Origin: Pseudomonas defluvii
GTDB taxonomy: Bacteria; Pseudomonadota; Gammaproteobacteria; Pseudomonadales; Pseudomonadaceae
Reading direction: 5' to 3'
DNA: 50,317 bases
Assembly (NCBI RefSeq): GCF_001695625.1
Contig: NZ_MBPN01000032.1
Location: forward strand, 1 to 50,317
Shown here: one piece after another, positions 25,884-33,257 of the stretch
Layout: every line of letters starts with the position of its first letter
Position numbering within the stretch: position 1 is the first letter of the stretch
Translations under genes and position numbers: made by a program
The notes under the pieces: model-generated
The model's input: only the letters and a program-made list of their open reading frames with translations
The model's database searches: none
What the model was told of the DNA's origin: nothing

Positions 25884-26495
25884 TTACTGCCAGCTGGGAA
25901 CGCCGCTATGGAAGCGGAACTCGTTGTCCGGCGCGGTGATCAGCTCCGCTTCGGCCGCCCGGACCTTCTCAACCGCCCGGTCTACATCAGCTTCTTCACC
26001 GTACTGATAGGCCAGTTTCAGGTAGCCCTGGAAATGCCGAGCCTCACTCTTGAGCAAGCCGTGATAAAACTTGCCCAGTTCCTCGTCCAGGTGCGGCACT
26101 ACGGCAGCGAAACGCTCACAACTGCGCGCCTCGATAAAGGCACCGACCACCAGGGTGTCGACCAGCTTTACTGGTTCATGGTTACGCACCACCGCCCGCA
26201 AGCCCGACGCATAGCGACCTGCCGAGACCGGCCGCAAGGCGATTTTGCGCCGCTTCATCAGGCGTAACACCTGCTCATGGTGGACCAATTCTTCGCGGGC
26301 CAGGCGCGACATCATGTTGATCAGGTCAATGTGCGTATTGTATTTGGCCATCAGGCTCATGGCGGTACTGGCAGCCTTGAACTCACAATTCTTGTGGTCG
26401 ATCAGCATCGTCTCCTGATCGGCCAACGCAGCCTCCACCCAGGCATCAGGGGTACGGCAGGCCAGGAACGCATCGATTTCGGGAATAAGGTGCAT
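25884..26495 (-). CDS. miaE: tRNA-(ms2io6A37)-hydroxylase MiaE
   Basis: The protein has 203 residues from ATG 26495 (MHLIPEIDAFL); a longer in-frame start at 26558 adds an unlikely hydrophobic leader. It is a diiron ferritin-like oxygenase that hydroxylates 2-methylthio-N6-isopentenyl-A37 of tRNA. Diiron ligands are visible in HKNCEFKAAST, EELVHHEQV, EARSCERF and SEARHFQGY. Oxygen dependence makes the nearby FNR-type box notable. It is convergent to lpxH across 164 bp that hold no clear gene, and divergent from the USP gene. Confidence 0.93.
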   Translation of the reverse strand: MHLIPEIDAFLACRTPDAWVEAALADQETMLIDHKNCEFKAASTAMSLMAKYNTHIDLINMMSRLAREELVHHEQVLRLMKRRKIALRPVSAGRYASGLRAVVRNHEPVKLVDTLVVGAFIEARSCERFAAVVPHLDEELGKFYHGLLKSEARHFQGYLKLAYQYGEEADVDRAVEKVRAAEAELITAPDNEFRFHSGVPSWQ

Positions 26496-26567
26496 GGTGC
26501 TCACGGACAGGACGACGACAAAGCCGGCAATTATACGCACGCAGGCGACGATCACCACCGGCTATGC

Positions 26568-26581
26568 TTGATGTGTATCAA
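26568..26581 (+). promoter_or_regulatory. Perfect FNR/Anr box with -10 element
   Basis: TTGATGTGTATCAA is an exact TTGAT-N4-ATCAA palindrome. TATAGT (26605-26610) begins 23 bp after it, the geometry of a class II FNR-activated promoter. It is 61 bp before the USP start and also 72 bp upstream of the divergent miaE start. Confidence 0.85.
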
Positions 26582-26642
26582 CACCCGATCCATCGAGCGC
26601 CGACTATAGTCAGTCATTGGTCGCTATTGAAGAAGGGAGTTC

Positions 26643-27512
26643 ATGCTCATGCAAGCCGTCCGCAGCATCCTGGTGGTACTTGACCCGACGCACGCCCACA
26701 GCCGGGCTCTGACCCGGGCAAAACTCATCGCCGGCGCTACAGGTGCCCGCTTGCACCTGTTGATGTGCGACAAGAAACAAGACCACAGCGCCCTGCTCAG
26801 CCTGCTGTGCAGCCAGCTTCACGACGATGGCTACAACAACGTCACCTACGAGCAGACCTGGCACGACACCCTGCACGAGTCGATCATCGACGTGCAGCAG
26901 GCCGAGGGCTGCGAACTGGTGATCAAGGAGCATCGCCCGGACAACCCGCTGAAAAAAGCCCTGCTCACGCCATCGGACTGGAAGCTTTTGCGTCTATGCC
27001 CGTGCGCCGTCCTGATGGTCAAGCACGAAAGGCCCTGGACCAACGGCGTCATTCTGGCGGCTGTGGATGTGGGCAACCATGATGAACACCATCGCCGCCT
27101 GCACAAACGCATCGTCGACCACAGCTATGAAATCGCCACCCTGGCCAAAGGCCAACTGCATGTCGTCAGCGCCCACCCCTCGCCCATGCTCTCGGCAGCC
27201 GACCCGATCTATCAGCTCAAGGAAACCATCGAGGCCCGCTACCGCGAAGAGTGCAAGGCGTTCCAGGCGGAGTTTGATATCAGCGACGAACGCCTGCATG
27301 TCGCTGAAGGCCCGGCCGACGTACTGATTCCTCACTACGTGAAAGAACTGGACGCCGTGCTCACCGTAATCGGCACGGTGGCCCGCACAGGCATCACCGG
27401 CGCCCTGATCGGCAATACCGCCGAGGTGGTACTCGACGCACTGGAAAGCGATGTACTGGTGCTCAAAAGCGAAGAAGCTGCCGATCACCTGGCAGAACTG
27501 GCCAAAGGCTAG
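26643..27512 (+). CDS. Universal stress protein, two tandem Usp domains
   Basis: The protein has 289 residues with a degenerate N-terminal Usp domain (about 5-140) and a canonical-looking C-terminal one (about 150-280). The latter holds VLTVIGTVARTGITGALIGNTAEVVL, the ATP-loop form G-x2-G-x9-G, with final DVLVLKSEE. The start is ATG 26643 or 26649; GGGAG at 26634-26638 fits 26649 better. The perfect FNR/Anr box and -10 upstream predict anaerobic or microaerobic induction. It is similar in layout to the USP at 2487-3413. Confidence 0.93.
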   Translation: MLMQAVRSILVVLDPTHAHSRALTRAKLIAGATGARLHLLMCDKKQDHSALLSLLCSQLHDDGYNNVTYEQTWHDTLHESIIDVQQAEGCELVIKEHRPDNPLKKALLTPSDWKLLRLCPCAVLMVKHERPWTNGVILAAVDVGNHDEHHRRLHKRIVDHSYEIATLAKGQLHVVSAHPSPMLSAADPIYQLKETIEARYREECKAFQAEFDISDERLHVAEGPADVLIPHYVKELDAVLTVIGTVARTGITGALIGNTAEVVLDALESDVLVLKSEEAADHLAELAKG

Positions 27513-27517
27513 CCACC

Positions 27518-27544
27518 GTCGGAGCCGGCATCGCCGGCTCCGAC
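27518..27544. terminator. Hairpin between convergent USP and DUF1289 genes
   Basis: A perfect 12-bp stem (GTCGGAGCCGGC/GCCGGCTCCGAC) with loop ATC starts 5 bp after the USP stop. It has no T-run and could serve both strands. Confidence 0.6.
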
Positions 27545-27552
27545 CCGCTGTA

Positions 27553-28020
27553 TCAGCCCAGCCCGTTCTTTAAAAAGCCCGGCGCGATATAGCGCTGGTA
27601 GTGGGCCTCGGACAGCAGGAAGAATTCGCGATCAATCGCATCGCGCAACTGCGGCAACTCCCACTCGCGAAACTCCGGCAGCAGAACCATGCCGTAGGCT
27701 TCCACATCGCGGATCACCCGCGCCCCTCGGGCAATCAGTTGATACGCCCAGCAATACTCCGACTGCTGCGGCACGAAGCGAATCTGTCGCTGCTCCAGTT
27801 GCTGGCGCAGGCGCGCACTATCGAAGACTTCCAGCTTGGCCGTCATCACCTGGACCAACAGTTGCTCCAGGCGCATCCAGACCGCGCGTTTTTCCTCTTC
27901 GCTGTAACCGTTCCACTGGATCACTTCATGATGAAAGCGCTTGCAGCCGCGGCACACCAGGTCGCCGTAGACAGTGGAGCAAAGGCCGACGCAAGGCGTC
28001 TTGATGGAATGATTGGGCAT
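27553..28020 (-). CDS. DUF1289 domain-containing protein
   Basis: The protein has 155 residues. The N-terminal DUF1289 domain has the pattern TPCVGLCSTVYGDLVCRGCKRF with four Cys at about 9, 13, 21 and 24, followed by EVIQWNGYSEEEKRAVW. This is a likely metal or Fe-S binding module. The C-terminal half (about 60-155) is an extra part seen in Pseudomonas members, ending in YQRYIAPGFLKN. Function is unknown. It is convergent to the USP gene. Confidence 0.9.
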   Translation of the reverse strand: MPNHSIKTPCVGLCSTVYGDLVCRGCKRFHHEVIQWNGYSEEEKRAVWMRLEQLLVQVMTAKLEVFDSARLRQQLEQRQIRFVPQQSEYCWAYQLIARGARVIRDVEAYGMVLLPEFREWELPQLRDAIDREFFLLSEAHYQRYIAPGFLKNGLG

Positions 28021-28168
28021 GGGGGATCAACAGCGAGGCGACAGGACAGGCCGCAATGTTAGCCCTTTGTCTAACGGTGGTCACCCCGCAAAGTCATTGC
28101 ACTCGCCTTACCTTTGTCGACTTTTTACCGTAGAATCATCCGGCCTTTTAAAGGCGCCAATGTCCGTT

Positions 28169-28305
28169 AGAAGCTGTTTTCAAAGCGTCACGAGCACAGT
28201 TCATCCGGTAGAACGGCGTTGGTGCGGGAGATTCGACAGTCGAATGCCCGCGCCAGCCCTCATCAGCCTCCGTTCTACAGGCGTAAAACTTTGAAAGCAG
28301 CTTCT
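28169..28305 (+). ncRNA. 137-nt structured element in the acnB leader
   Basis: The gap 28021-28424 is dominated by this nested inverted repeat. Outer stem: 28169-28185 pairs with 28289-28305 (17 bp with one wobble). Second stem: GTAGAACGG (28208-28216) with CCGTTCTAC (28270-28278). Third: 28218-28228 with 28247-28257 (11 bp, two wobbles). The tip ATTCG/CGAAT (31-35/41-45 of 282xx) closes a 5-nt loop. It ends 119 bp before acnB. It may be a cis-regulatory leader RNA, a small RNA or a palindromic repeat element; I cannot choose. Just upstream are GCCTTT-T-AAAGGC (28142-28154) and a -10-like TAGAAT (28131-28136). Confidence 0.55.
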
Positions 28306-28424
28306 GTAAGGATTTCCTGTAACCCTGGCTACGCGGCCCAAAAAGCCGTATTGCGCATGGGTACCGGAATTTCTGGATGAGCGTCCCGGACACCCATTTG
28401 GGACCACTGATGAGGGTAATAACT

Positions 28425-31025
28425 GTGCTTGAAGCCTACCGCAAACACATCGAAGAGCGTGCCGCCCAGGGTATCGTGCCCCAGCCGCTTAACGCCGAAC
28501 AAACCGCAGGCCTGGTCGAGCTGCTGAAGAATCCCCCTGCTGGCGAAGAAGCCGTCCTCGTCGACTTGATCACCAACCGCGTTCCACCAGGAGTGGATGA
28601 AGCCGCCTACGTCAAGGCCGGCTTCCTGTCTGCCGTCGCCAAGGGCGAAGCCAAGTCCCCACTGATCGACAAGAAACGCGCCGTCGAACTGCTGGGCACC
28701 ATGCAAGGTGGCTACAACATCGCCACTCTGGTTGAACTGCTGGACAACGCCGAACTGGCGGCTGTTGCTGCCGAACAGCTCAAGCACACCCTGCTGATGT
28801 TCGATGCCTTCCACGACGTGGCTGAAAAAGCCAAGGCCGGCAATGTTCACGCCAAGGCCGTTCTGGAATCCTGGGCCGCCGGTGAGTGGTTCACCAGCAA
28901 GCCTGCCATCGCCGAGAAGTACAGCCTGACTGTCTTCAAGGTACCTGGCGAAACCAACACCGACGACCTGTCCCCTGCCCCGGACGCCTGGTCGCGCCCT
29001 GACATCCCGCTGCACGCCCTGGCCATGCTGAAAATGGCGCGTGACGGCATCGTGCCTGAGCAACAAGGCGCAATCGGCCCGCTCAAGCAAATCGAAGAAG
29101 TCAAAGCCAAGGGCTTCCCGGTTGCCTACGTCGGCGACGTGGTTGGCACCGGCTCGTCCCGTAAGTCCGCAACCAACTCGGTTCTGTGGTTCTTCGGCGA
29201 CGACATTCCGTACGTTCCGAACAAGCGTGCTGGCGGTTTCTGCTTCGGCTCGAAAATCGCTCCGATCTTCTACAACACCATGGAAGATGCTGGCGCACTG
29301 CCAATCGAGTTCGACGTATCGAACCTGAACATGGGCGACGTGATCGACGTGTACCCACACGCCGGTAAAGTCTGCAAGCACGGCACCGACGAAGTCATCA
29401 CCACCTTCGAACTGAAGACCCCGGTGCTGCTCGACGAAGTCCGCGCTGGCGGCCGTATCCCTCTGATCGTAGGCCGTGGCCTGACTGACAAGGCTCGTAC
29501 CGAGCTGGGTCTGCCAGTTTCCGACCTGTTCCAGAAACCAGAGCAGCCTGTCGACACCGGCAAAGGCTACACCCTGGCACAGAAAATGGTCGGCAAGGCC
29601 TGCGGCGTGACTGGCGTTCGTCCAGGCACCTACTGCGAGCCCAAGATGACCACCGTGGGCTCCCAGGACACCACTGGCCCAATGACCCGCGACGAGCTGA
29701 AAGACCTGGCGTGCCTGGGCTTCTCCGCTGACCTGGTCATGCAGTCGTTCTGCCACACCGCGGCCTATCCGAAGCCAATCGACGTCACCACCCACCACAC
29801 CCTGCCGGATTTCATCCGCACCCGTGGCGGCGTGTCCCTGCGTCCAGGCGACGGCATCATCCACAGCTGGCTGAACCGCATGCTGCTGCCTGACACCGTC
29901 GGCACCGGCGGCGACTCGCACACCCGCTTCCCGATCGGCATCTCCTTCCCGGCCGGTTCCGGCCTGGTCGCCTTCGCTGCTGCCACCGGCGTCATGCCGC
30001 TGGACATGCCAGAGTCGATCCTGGTGCGCTTCAAGGGCAAACTGCAACCTGGCATCACCCTGCGTGACCTGGTTCATGCCATCCCTTACTACGCCATCCA
30101 GAAAGGCCTGCTGACCGTCGAGAAGAAAGGCAAGATCAACGCCTTCTCCGGCCGCATCCTGGAAATCGAAGGCCTGGACGAACTGACTGTCGAGCAAGCG
30201 TTCGAACTGTCTGACGCCTCGGCTGAACGTTCCGCTGCAGGTTGCACCATCAAGCTGCCAGAAAAAGCGATCGCCGAGTACCTGAAGTCGAACATCACCC
30301 TGCTGCGCTGGATGATCAGCGAAGGCTACGGCGATGCACGCACCATGGAACGTCGCGCCCAAGCGATGGAAGCCTGGCTGGCCAACCCAGTTCTGCTGGA
30401 AGCCGACAAGGACGCCGAATACGCCGAGATCATCGAAATCGATCTGGCCGACGTCAAAGAGCCTGTGCTCTGCGCCCCGAACGACCCGGACGACGCCCGT
30501 CTGCTCTCGACCGTACAGGGCGAGAAAATCGACGAAGTGTTCATCGGTTCGTGCATGACCAACATCGGTCACTTCCGCGCTGCCGGCAAGCTGCTGGAGA
30601 AGGTCAAAGGCTCGATCCCAACTCGCCTGTGGCTGTCGCCGCCAACCAAGATGGACGCTCACCAGCTGACCGAAGAAGGCTACTACGGTATCTACGGCAA
30701 GGCTGGCGCGCGCATGGAAATGCCGGGCTGCTCGCTGTGCATGGGTAACCAGGCTCGCGTTGCTGCGAACTCGACCGTTGTGTCGACTTCGACCCGTAAC
30801 TTCCCGAACCGTCTGGGTGATGGTGCCAACGTATACCTGGCCTCCGCCGAACTGGCTGCAGTCGCGTCCATCCTGGGCAAACTGCCGACCGTCGAGGAGT
30901 ACATGGCGTACGCGAAGAACATCGACAGCATGGCTGCCGACGTTTACCGCTACCTGAGCTTCGACCAGATCGCTGAGTTCCGTGAAGCCGCTGCGAACGC
31001 CAACATCCCGGTCGTTCAAGCCTAA
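28425..31025 (+). CDS. acnB: Aconitate hydratase B
   Basis: The protein has 866 residues starting at GTG 28425 (V-L-E-A-Y-R-K-H), with GAGGG upstream; this is the standard AcnB N-terminus. It isomerises citrate to isocitrate in the TCA cycle and can also act on 2-methylisocitrate. The N-terminal HEAT-like domain (1-160) is followed by the swivel domain and the catalytic domains. Fe-S ligands are visible in [12 protein letters not shown] and GCSLCMGNQ. Codon use is highly biased, indicating strong expression. A 400-bp leader with a structured element precedes it, and a strong terminator follows. Confidence 0.97.
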   Translation: MLEAYRKHIEERAAQGIVPQPLNAEQTAGLVELLKNPPAGEEAVLVDLITNRVPPGVDEAAYVKAGFLSAVAKGEAKSPLIDKKRAVELLGTMQGGYNIATLVELLDNAELAAVAAEQLKHTLLMFDAFHDVAEKAKAGNVHAKAVLESWAAGEWFTSKPAIAEKYSLTVFKVPGETNTDDLSPAPDAWSRPDIPLHALAMLKMARDGIVPEQQGAIGPLKQIEEVKAKGFPVAYVGDVVGTGSSRKSATNSVLWFFGDDIPYVPNKRAGGFCFGSKIAPIFYNTMEDAGALPIEFDVSNLNMGDVIDVYPHAGKVCKHGTDEVITTFELKTPVLLDEVRAGGRIPLIVGRGLTDKARTELGLPVSDLFQKPEQPVDTGKGYTLAQKMVGKACGVTGVRPGTYCEPKMTTVGSQDTTGPMTRDELKDLACLGFSADLVMQSFCHTAAYPKPIDVTTHHTLPDFIRTRGGVSLRPGDGIIHSWLNRMLLPDTVGTGGDSHTRFPIGISFPAGSGLVAFAAATGVMPLDMPESILVRFKGKLQPGITLRDLVHAIPYYAIQKGLLTVEKKGKINAFSGRILEIEGLDELTVEQAFELSDASAERSAAGCTIKLPEKAIAEYLKSNITLLRWMISEGYGDARTMERRAQAMEAWLANPVLLEADKDAEYAEIIEIDLADVKEPVLCAPNDPDDARLLSTVQGEKIDEVFIGSCMTNIGHFRAAGKLLEKVKGSIPTRLWLSPPTKMDAHQLTEEGYYGIYGKAGARMEMPGCSLCMGNQARVAANSTVVSTSTRNFPNRLGDGANVYLASAELAAVASILGKLPTVEEYMAYAKNIDSMAADVYRYLSFDQIAEFREAAANANIPVVQA

Positions 31026-31078
31026 GCTGACTTAGCCATTGCAGGCTGCGTGAAAACGCAGCTTGCAGCAGCTACAAA

Positions 31079-31112
31079 ACAAATGCCCCGACCTGTCGGG
31101 GCATTTGTTTTT
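31079..31112 (+). terminator. Rho-independent terminator of acnB
   Basis: A perfect 14-bp stem (31079-31092 with 31095-31108, loop CT, core ATGCCCCGAC) is followed by a run ending TTTGTTTTT. It is 54 bp after the acnB stop. Confidence 0.95.
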
Positions 31113-31148
31113 CTGAGCCCCACAGGGCTGGCAGACCTGCCACACAAT

Positions 31149-31200
31149 CCTGTAGGAGCCGGGCTTGCCCGCGATGCAAGCGCCGCGCACTCACTGACAC
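31149..31200. repeat. Single REP half-unit
   Basis: The sequence from TGTAGGAGCCGGGCTTGCCC through GCGCACTCACTGACACCCCG matches the second half of the 100-bp unit at 44466-44882. It lies between the acnB terminator and the gene at 31317, with no partner element. Confidence 0.75.
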
Positions 31201-31316
31201 CCCGCGCATAAAAGCGCTCAGGGTGTGTTTCCGACTGAATACAGCTCTCCCACCGGCTTATGTTGGTTCAGCGCCAAGGACGCGCTTAACACCATAACCA
31301 GCACAGGAAGCCTGAC

Positions 31317-31826
31317 ATGGCCGACATCAGCGGAAAATCATTTATTGCCACACTGTTGAGCACAACAGGAGAGTACCTCTACCCGGTTGGGTATTTGAAA
31401 GATAACTCTGTTGCGGGAGATGGCTGGCTTATACAGAGCGAGCAGGACGAACCCAATGTGGCCTTTCGTTTCGATTTCATCGAACACATTGAAGATCGTA
31501 TCCATTACAACATCAGCGCAGCACCCGACGGCGCCTACAGTGGCGCAAAGGTCGGCGTGAGCCGCAATGGCTACCTAGGGTTCTACCAAGTGGCCGAGGT
31601 TTCCGACTTCTGGAAAGTCGAGCTTGAGGGCGACAACGACAACCCCGCAACGTTCGAGTTCGTGCTGCGCGACCAGCACGGCCATCGTGTCTCAGCAGTG
31701 AGTGAGCCAAGAGGTGGCTTCTGGAGCTCGTTTACCCCGGCAGCCCGATCTGCACAAACGCTCTTCTTGAACACGGAAACAGGGGACACTGTTCATTTTC
31801 AAGGGCGCATTCTTAAATACCTGTAA
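31317..31826 (+). CDS. Protein of unknown function, possibly acquired
   Basis: The protein has 169 residues; no family is recognised. It begins MADISGKSFIATLL and looks all-beta, with alternating aromatic strands (VAFRFDFIEHI, YLGFYQVAEV, TFEFVLRD). There is no signal peptide, no Cys and no membrane segment. AGGAAG precedes the ATG. The gene is visibly less GC-rich than its neighbours and sits where prpD lies in other pseudomonads, beside a REP half-unit, so replacement or insertion is likely (inference). It is convergent to the prp operon. Confidence 0.65.
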   Translation: MADISGKSFIATLLSTTGEYLYPVGYLKDNSVAGDGWLIQSEQDEPNVAFRFDFIEHIEDRIHYNISAAPDGAYSGAKVGVSRNGYLGFYQVAEVSDFWKVELEGDNDNPATFEFVLRDQHGHRVSAVSEPRGGFWSSFTPAARSAQTLFLNTETGDTVHFQGRILKYL

Positions 31827-31880
31827 CCCCACTTGAGGTTATGCCGGACGCCCGCAGTTACGCCCCCACTGAAAACAGCA

Positions 31881-31926
31881 TCGCCGACAAGCCTTGCTCC
31901 TGCTGGGAAGCACGCCTTGTCGGCGA
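31881..31926 (-). terminator. Terminator of the prp operon
   Basis: An 11-bp perfect stem (TCGCCGACAAG at 31881-31891 and CTTGTCGGCGA at 31916-31926) is followed on the minus strand by TGCTGTTTTC. It lies 24 bp past the prpF stop. Confidence 0.7.
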
Positions 31927-31949
31927 CAGTAAAAGCACACTAGACGCTT

Positions 31950-33140
31950 TTAGAAGGCGTCGCCGGGCACACGCACCCAACCTTCCATCAATACACGCGC
32001 ACTGCGACTCATGATGGCCTTGGTCACTGTCCACTCGCCGTTTTCCTGAACGGCTTCAGCACCCACCCGCAAGGTACCCGAAGGGTGACCGAAACGCACA
32101 GCGCTGCGCGCACCACCACCGGCCGCCAGGTTCACCAAGGTACCCGGAATGGCTGCAGCGGTACCGATGGCAACCGCCGCAGTGCCCATCATGGCATGGT
32201 GCAGCTTACCCATGGACAGCGCACGAACCAGCAGGTCAACGTCTTTCGCCGCAACCGGTTTGCCACTGGAAGCGATGTAGTCTGCAGGCGCCGCGACAAA
32301 CGCGACCTTCGGCGTGTGCTGACGCTTGGCCGCTTCGTCCAGGTGCTTGATGAGCCCCATACGCAGCGCACCGTAAGCACGAATGGTCTCGAACTTGGCC
32401 AATGCTTCTGGGTCGCCGTTGATTGCATCCTGAAGCTCGGTGCCCGTGCAGCCTACGGCTTCGGCCTGAACGAAAATGGTCGGGATACCGGCGTTGATCA
32501 GGGTCGCCTTGAGCACGCCGACACCCGGCACCTCGAGGTCGTCGACCAGATTGCCAGTTGGGAACATCGAACCACCCGCGCCCTCTTCCTCGGCAGCCGG
32601 GTCGAGGAACTCAAGCTGCACTTCGGCAGCCGGGAAGGTCACACCGTCGAGTTCAAAGTCACCGGTCTCCTGCACCTCACCCTCGGTGATCGGTACATGG
32701 GCGATGATGGTCTTGCCGATATTGACCTGCCAGATGCGCACGGTCGCGATGCCGTTCTGCGGCACGCGGCTGGCATCGACCAGGCCACTGCTGATGGCAA
32801 ACGAGCCGACCGCTGCCGACAGGTTGCCACAGTTGCCGCTCCAGTCGACAAATGGCTTGTCGATGGAGACCTGACCGAACAGGTAATCGACATCGTGGTC
32901 CGGCTTGATACTGCGCGAGAGGATGACCGTCTTGCTGGTGCTGGAAGTTGCTCCGCCCATGCCATCGATCTGCTTGCCATACGGGTCCGGGCTGCCAATC
33001 ACGCGAAGCAACAGCGCGTCACGCTCTGCGCCCGGGATCTGGGCGCTCTCGGGTAAATCCTGAAGGCGGAAGAACACGCCTTTGCTGGTGCCGCCACGAA
33101 TGTAGGTAGCGGGAATCTTGATCTGCGGTACGTGAGCCAT
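31950..33140 (-). CDS. prpF: 2-methylaconitate cis-trans isomerase
   Basis: The protein has 396 residues. PrpF isomerises the trans-2-methylaconitate made by AcnD to the cis form, allowing entry to the methylcitrate cycle. Family marks are YIRGGTSKGVFF near the start, GMGGATSSTSK, DWSGNCGNLSAAVG (catalytic-site Cys in a diaminopimelate-epimerase-like fold) and GHPSGTLRVG near the C-terminus. It lies 117 bp downstream of acnD on the same strand and ends the operon; prpD is not found after it. Confidence 0.95.
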   Translation of the reverse strand: MAHVPQIKIPATYIRGGTSKGVFFRLQDLPESAQIPGAERDALLLRVIGSPDPYGKQIDGMGGATSSTSKTVILSRSIKPDHDVDYLFGQVSIDKPFVDWSGNCGNLSAAVGSFAISSGLVDASRVPQNGIATVRIWQVNIGKTIIAHVPITEGEVQETGDFELDGVTFPAAEVQLEFLDPAAEEEGAGGSMFPTGNLVDDLEVPGVGVLKATLINAGIPTIFVQAEAVGCTGTELQDAINGDPEALAKFETIRAYGALRMGLIKHLDEAAKRQHTPKVAFVAAPADYIASSGKPVAAKDVDLLVRALSMGKLHHAMMGTAAVAIGTAAAIPGTLVNLAAGGGARSAVRFGHPSGTLRVGAEAVQENGEWTVTKAIMSRSARVLMEGWVRVPGDAF

Positions 33141-33257
33141 GGGAATCTTGTCCTGTTGGATACTGCTCGCCCGTCGCAGGGGACGGCATCGCCGCCCCCC
33201 ACAGAATCAGCGGTGTACCTGCAGGGGCAAACACTGCCGCCCCTGCAGGCGCCTACA

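Noticed and set aside
28329..31019. A very long antisense open frame (about 896 codons) opposite acnB
   Set aside because: acnB is conserved and complete. The antisense frame is a by-product of high GC and strong codon bias, has no recognisable domain and no ribosome site.
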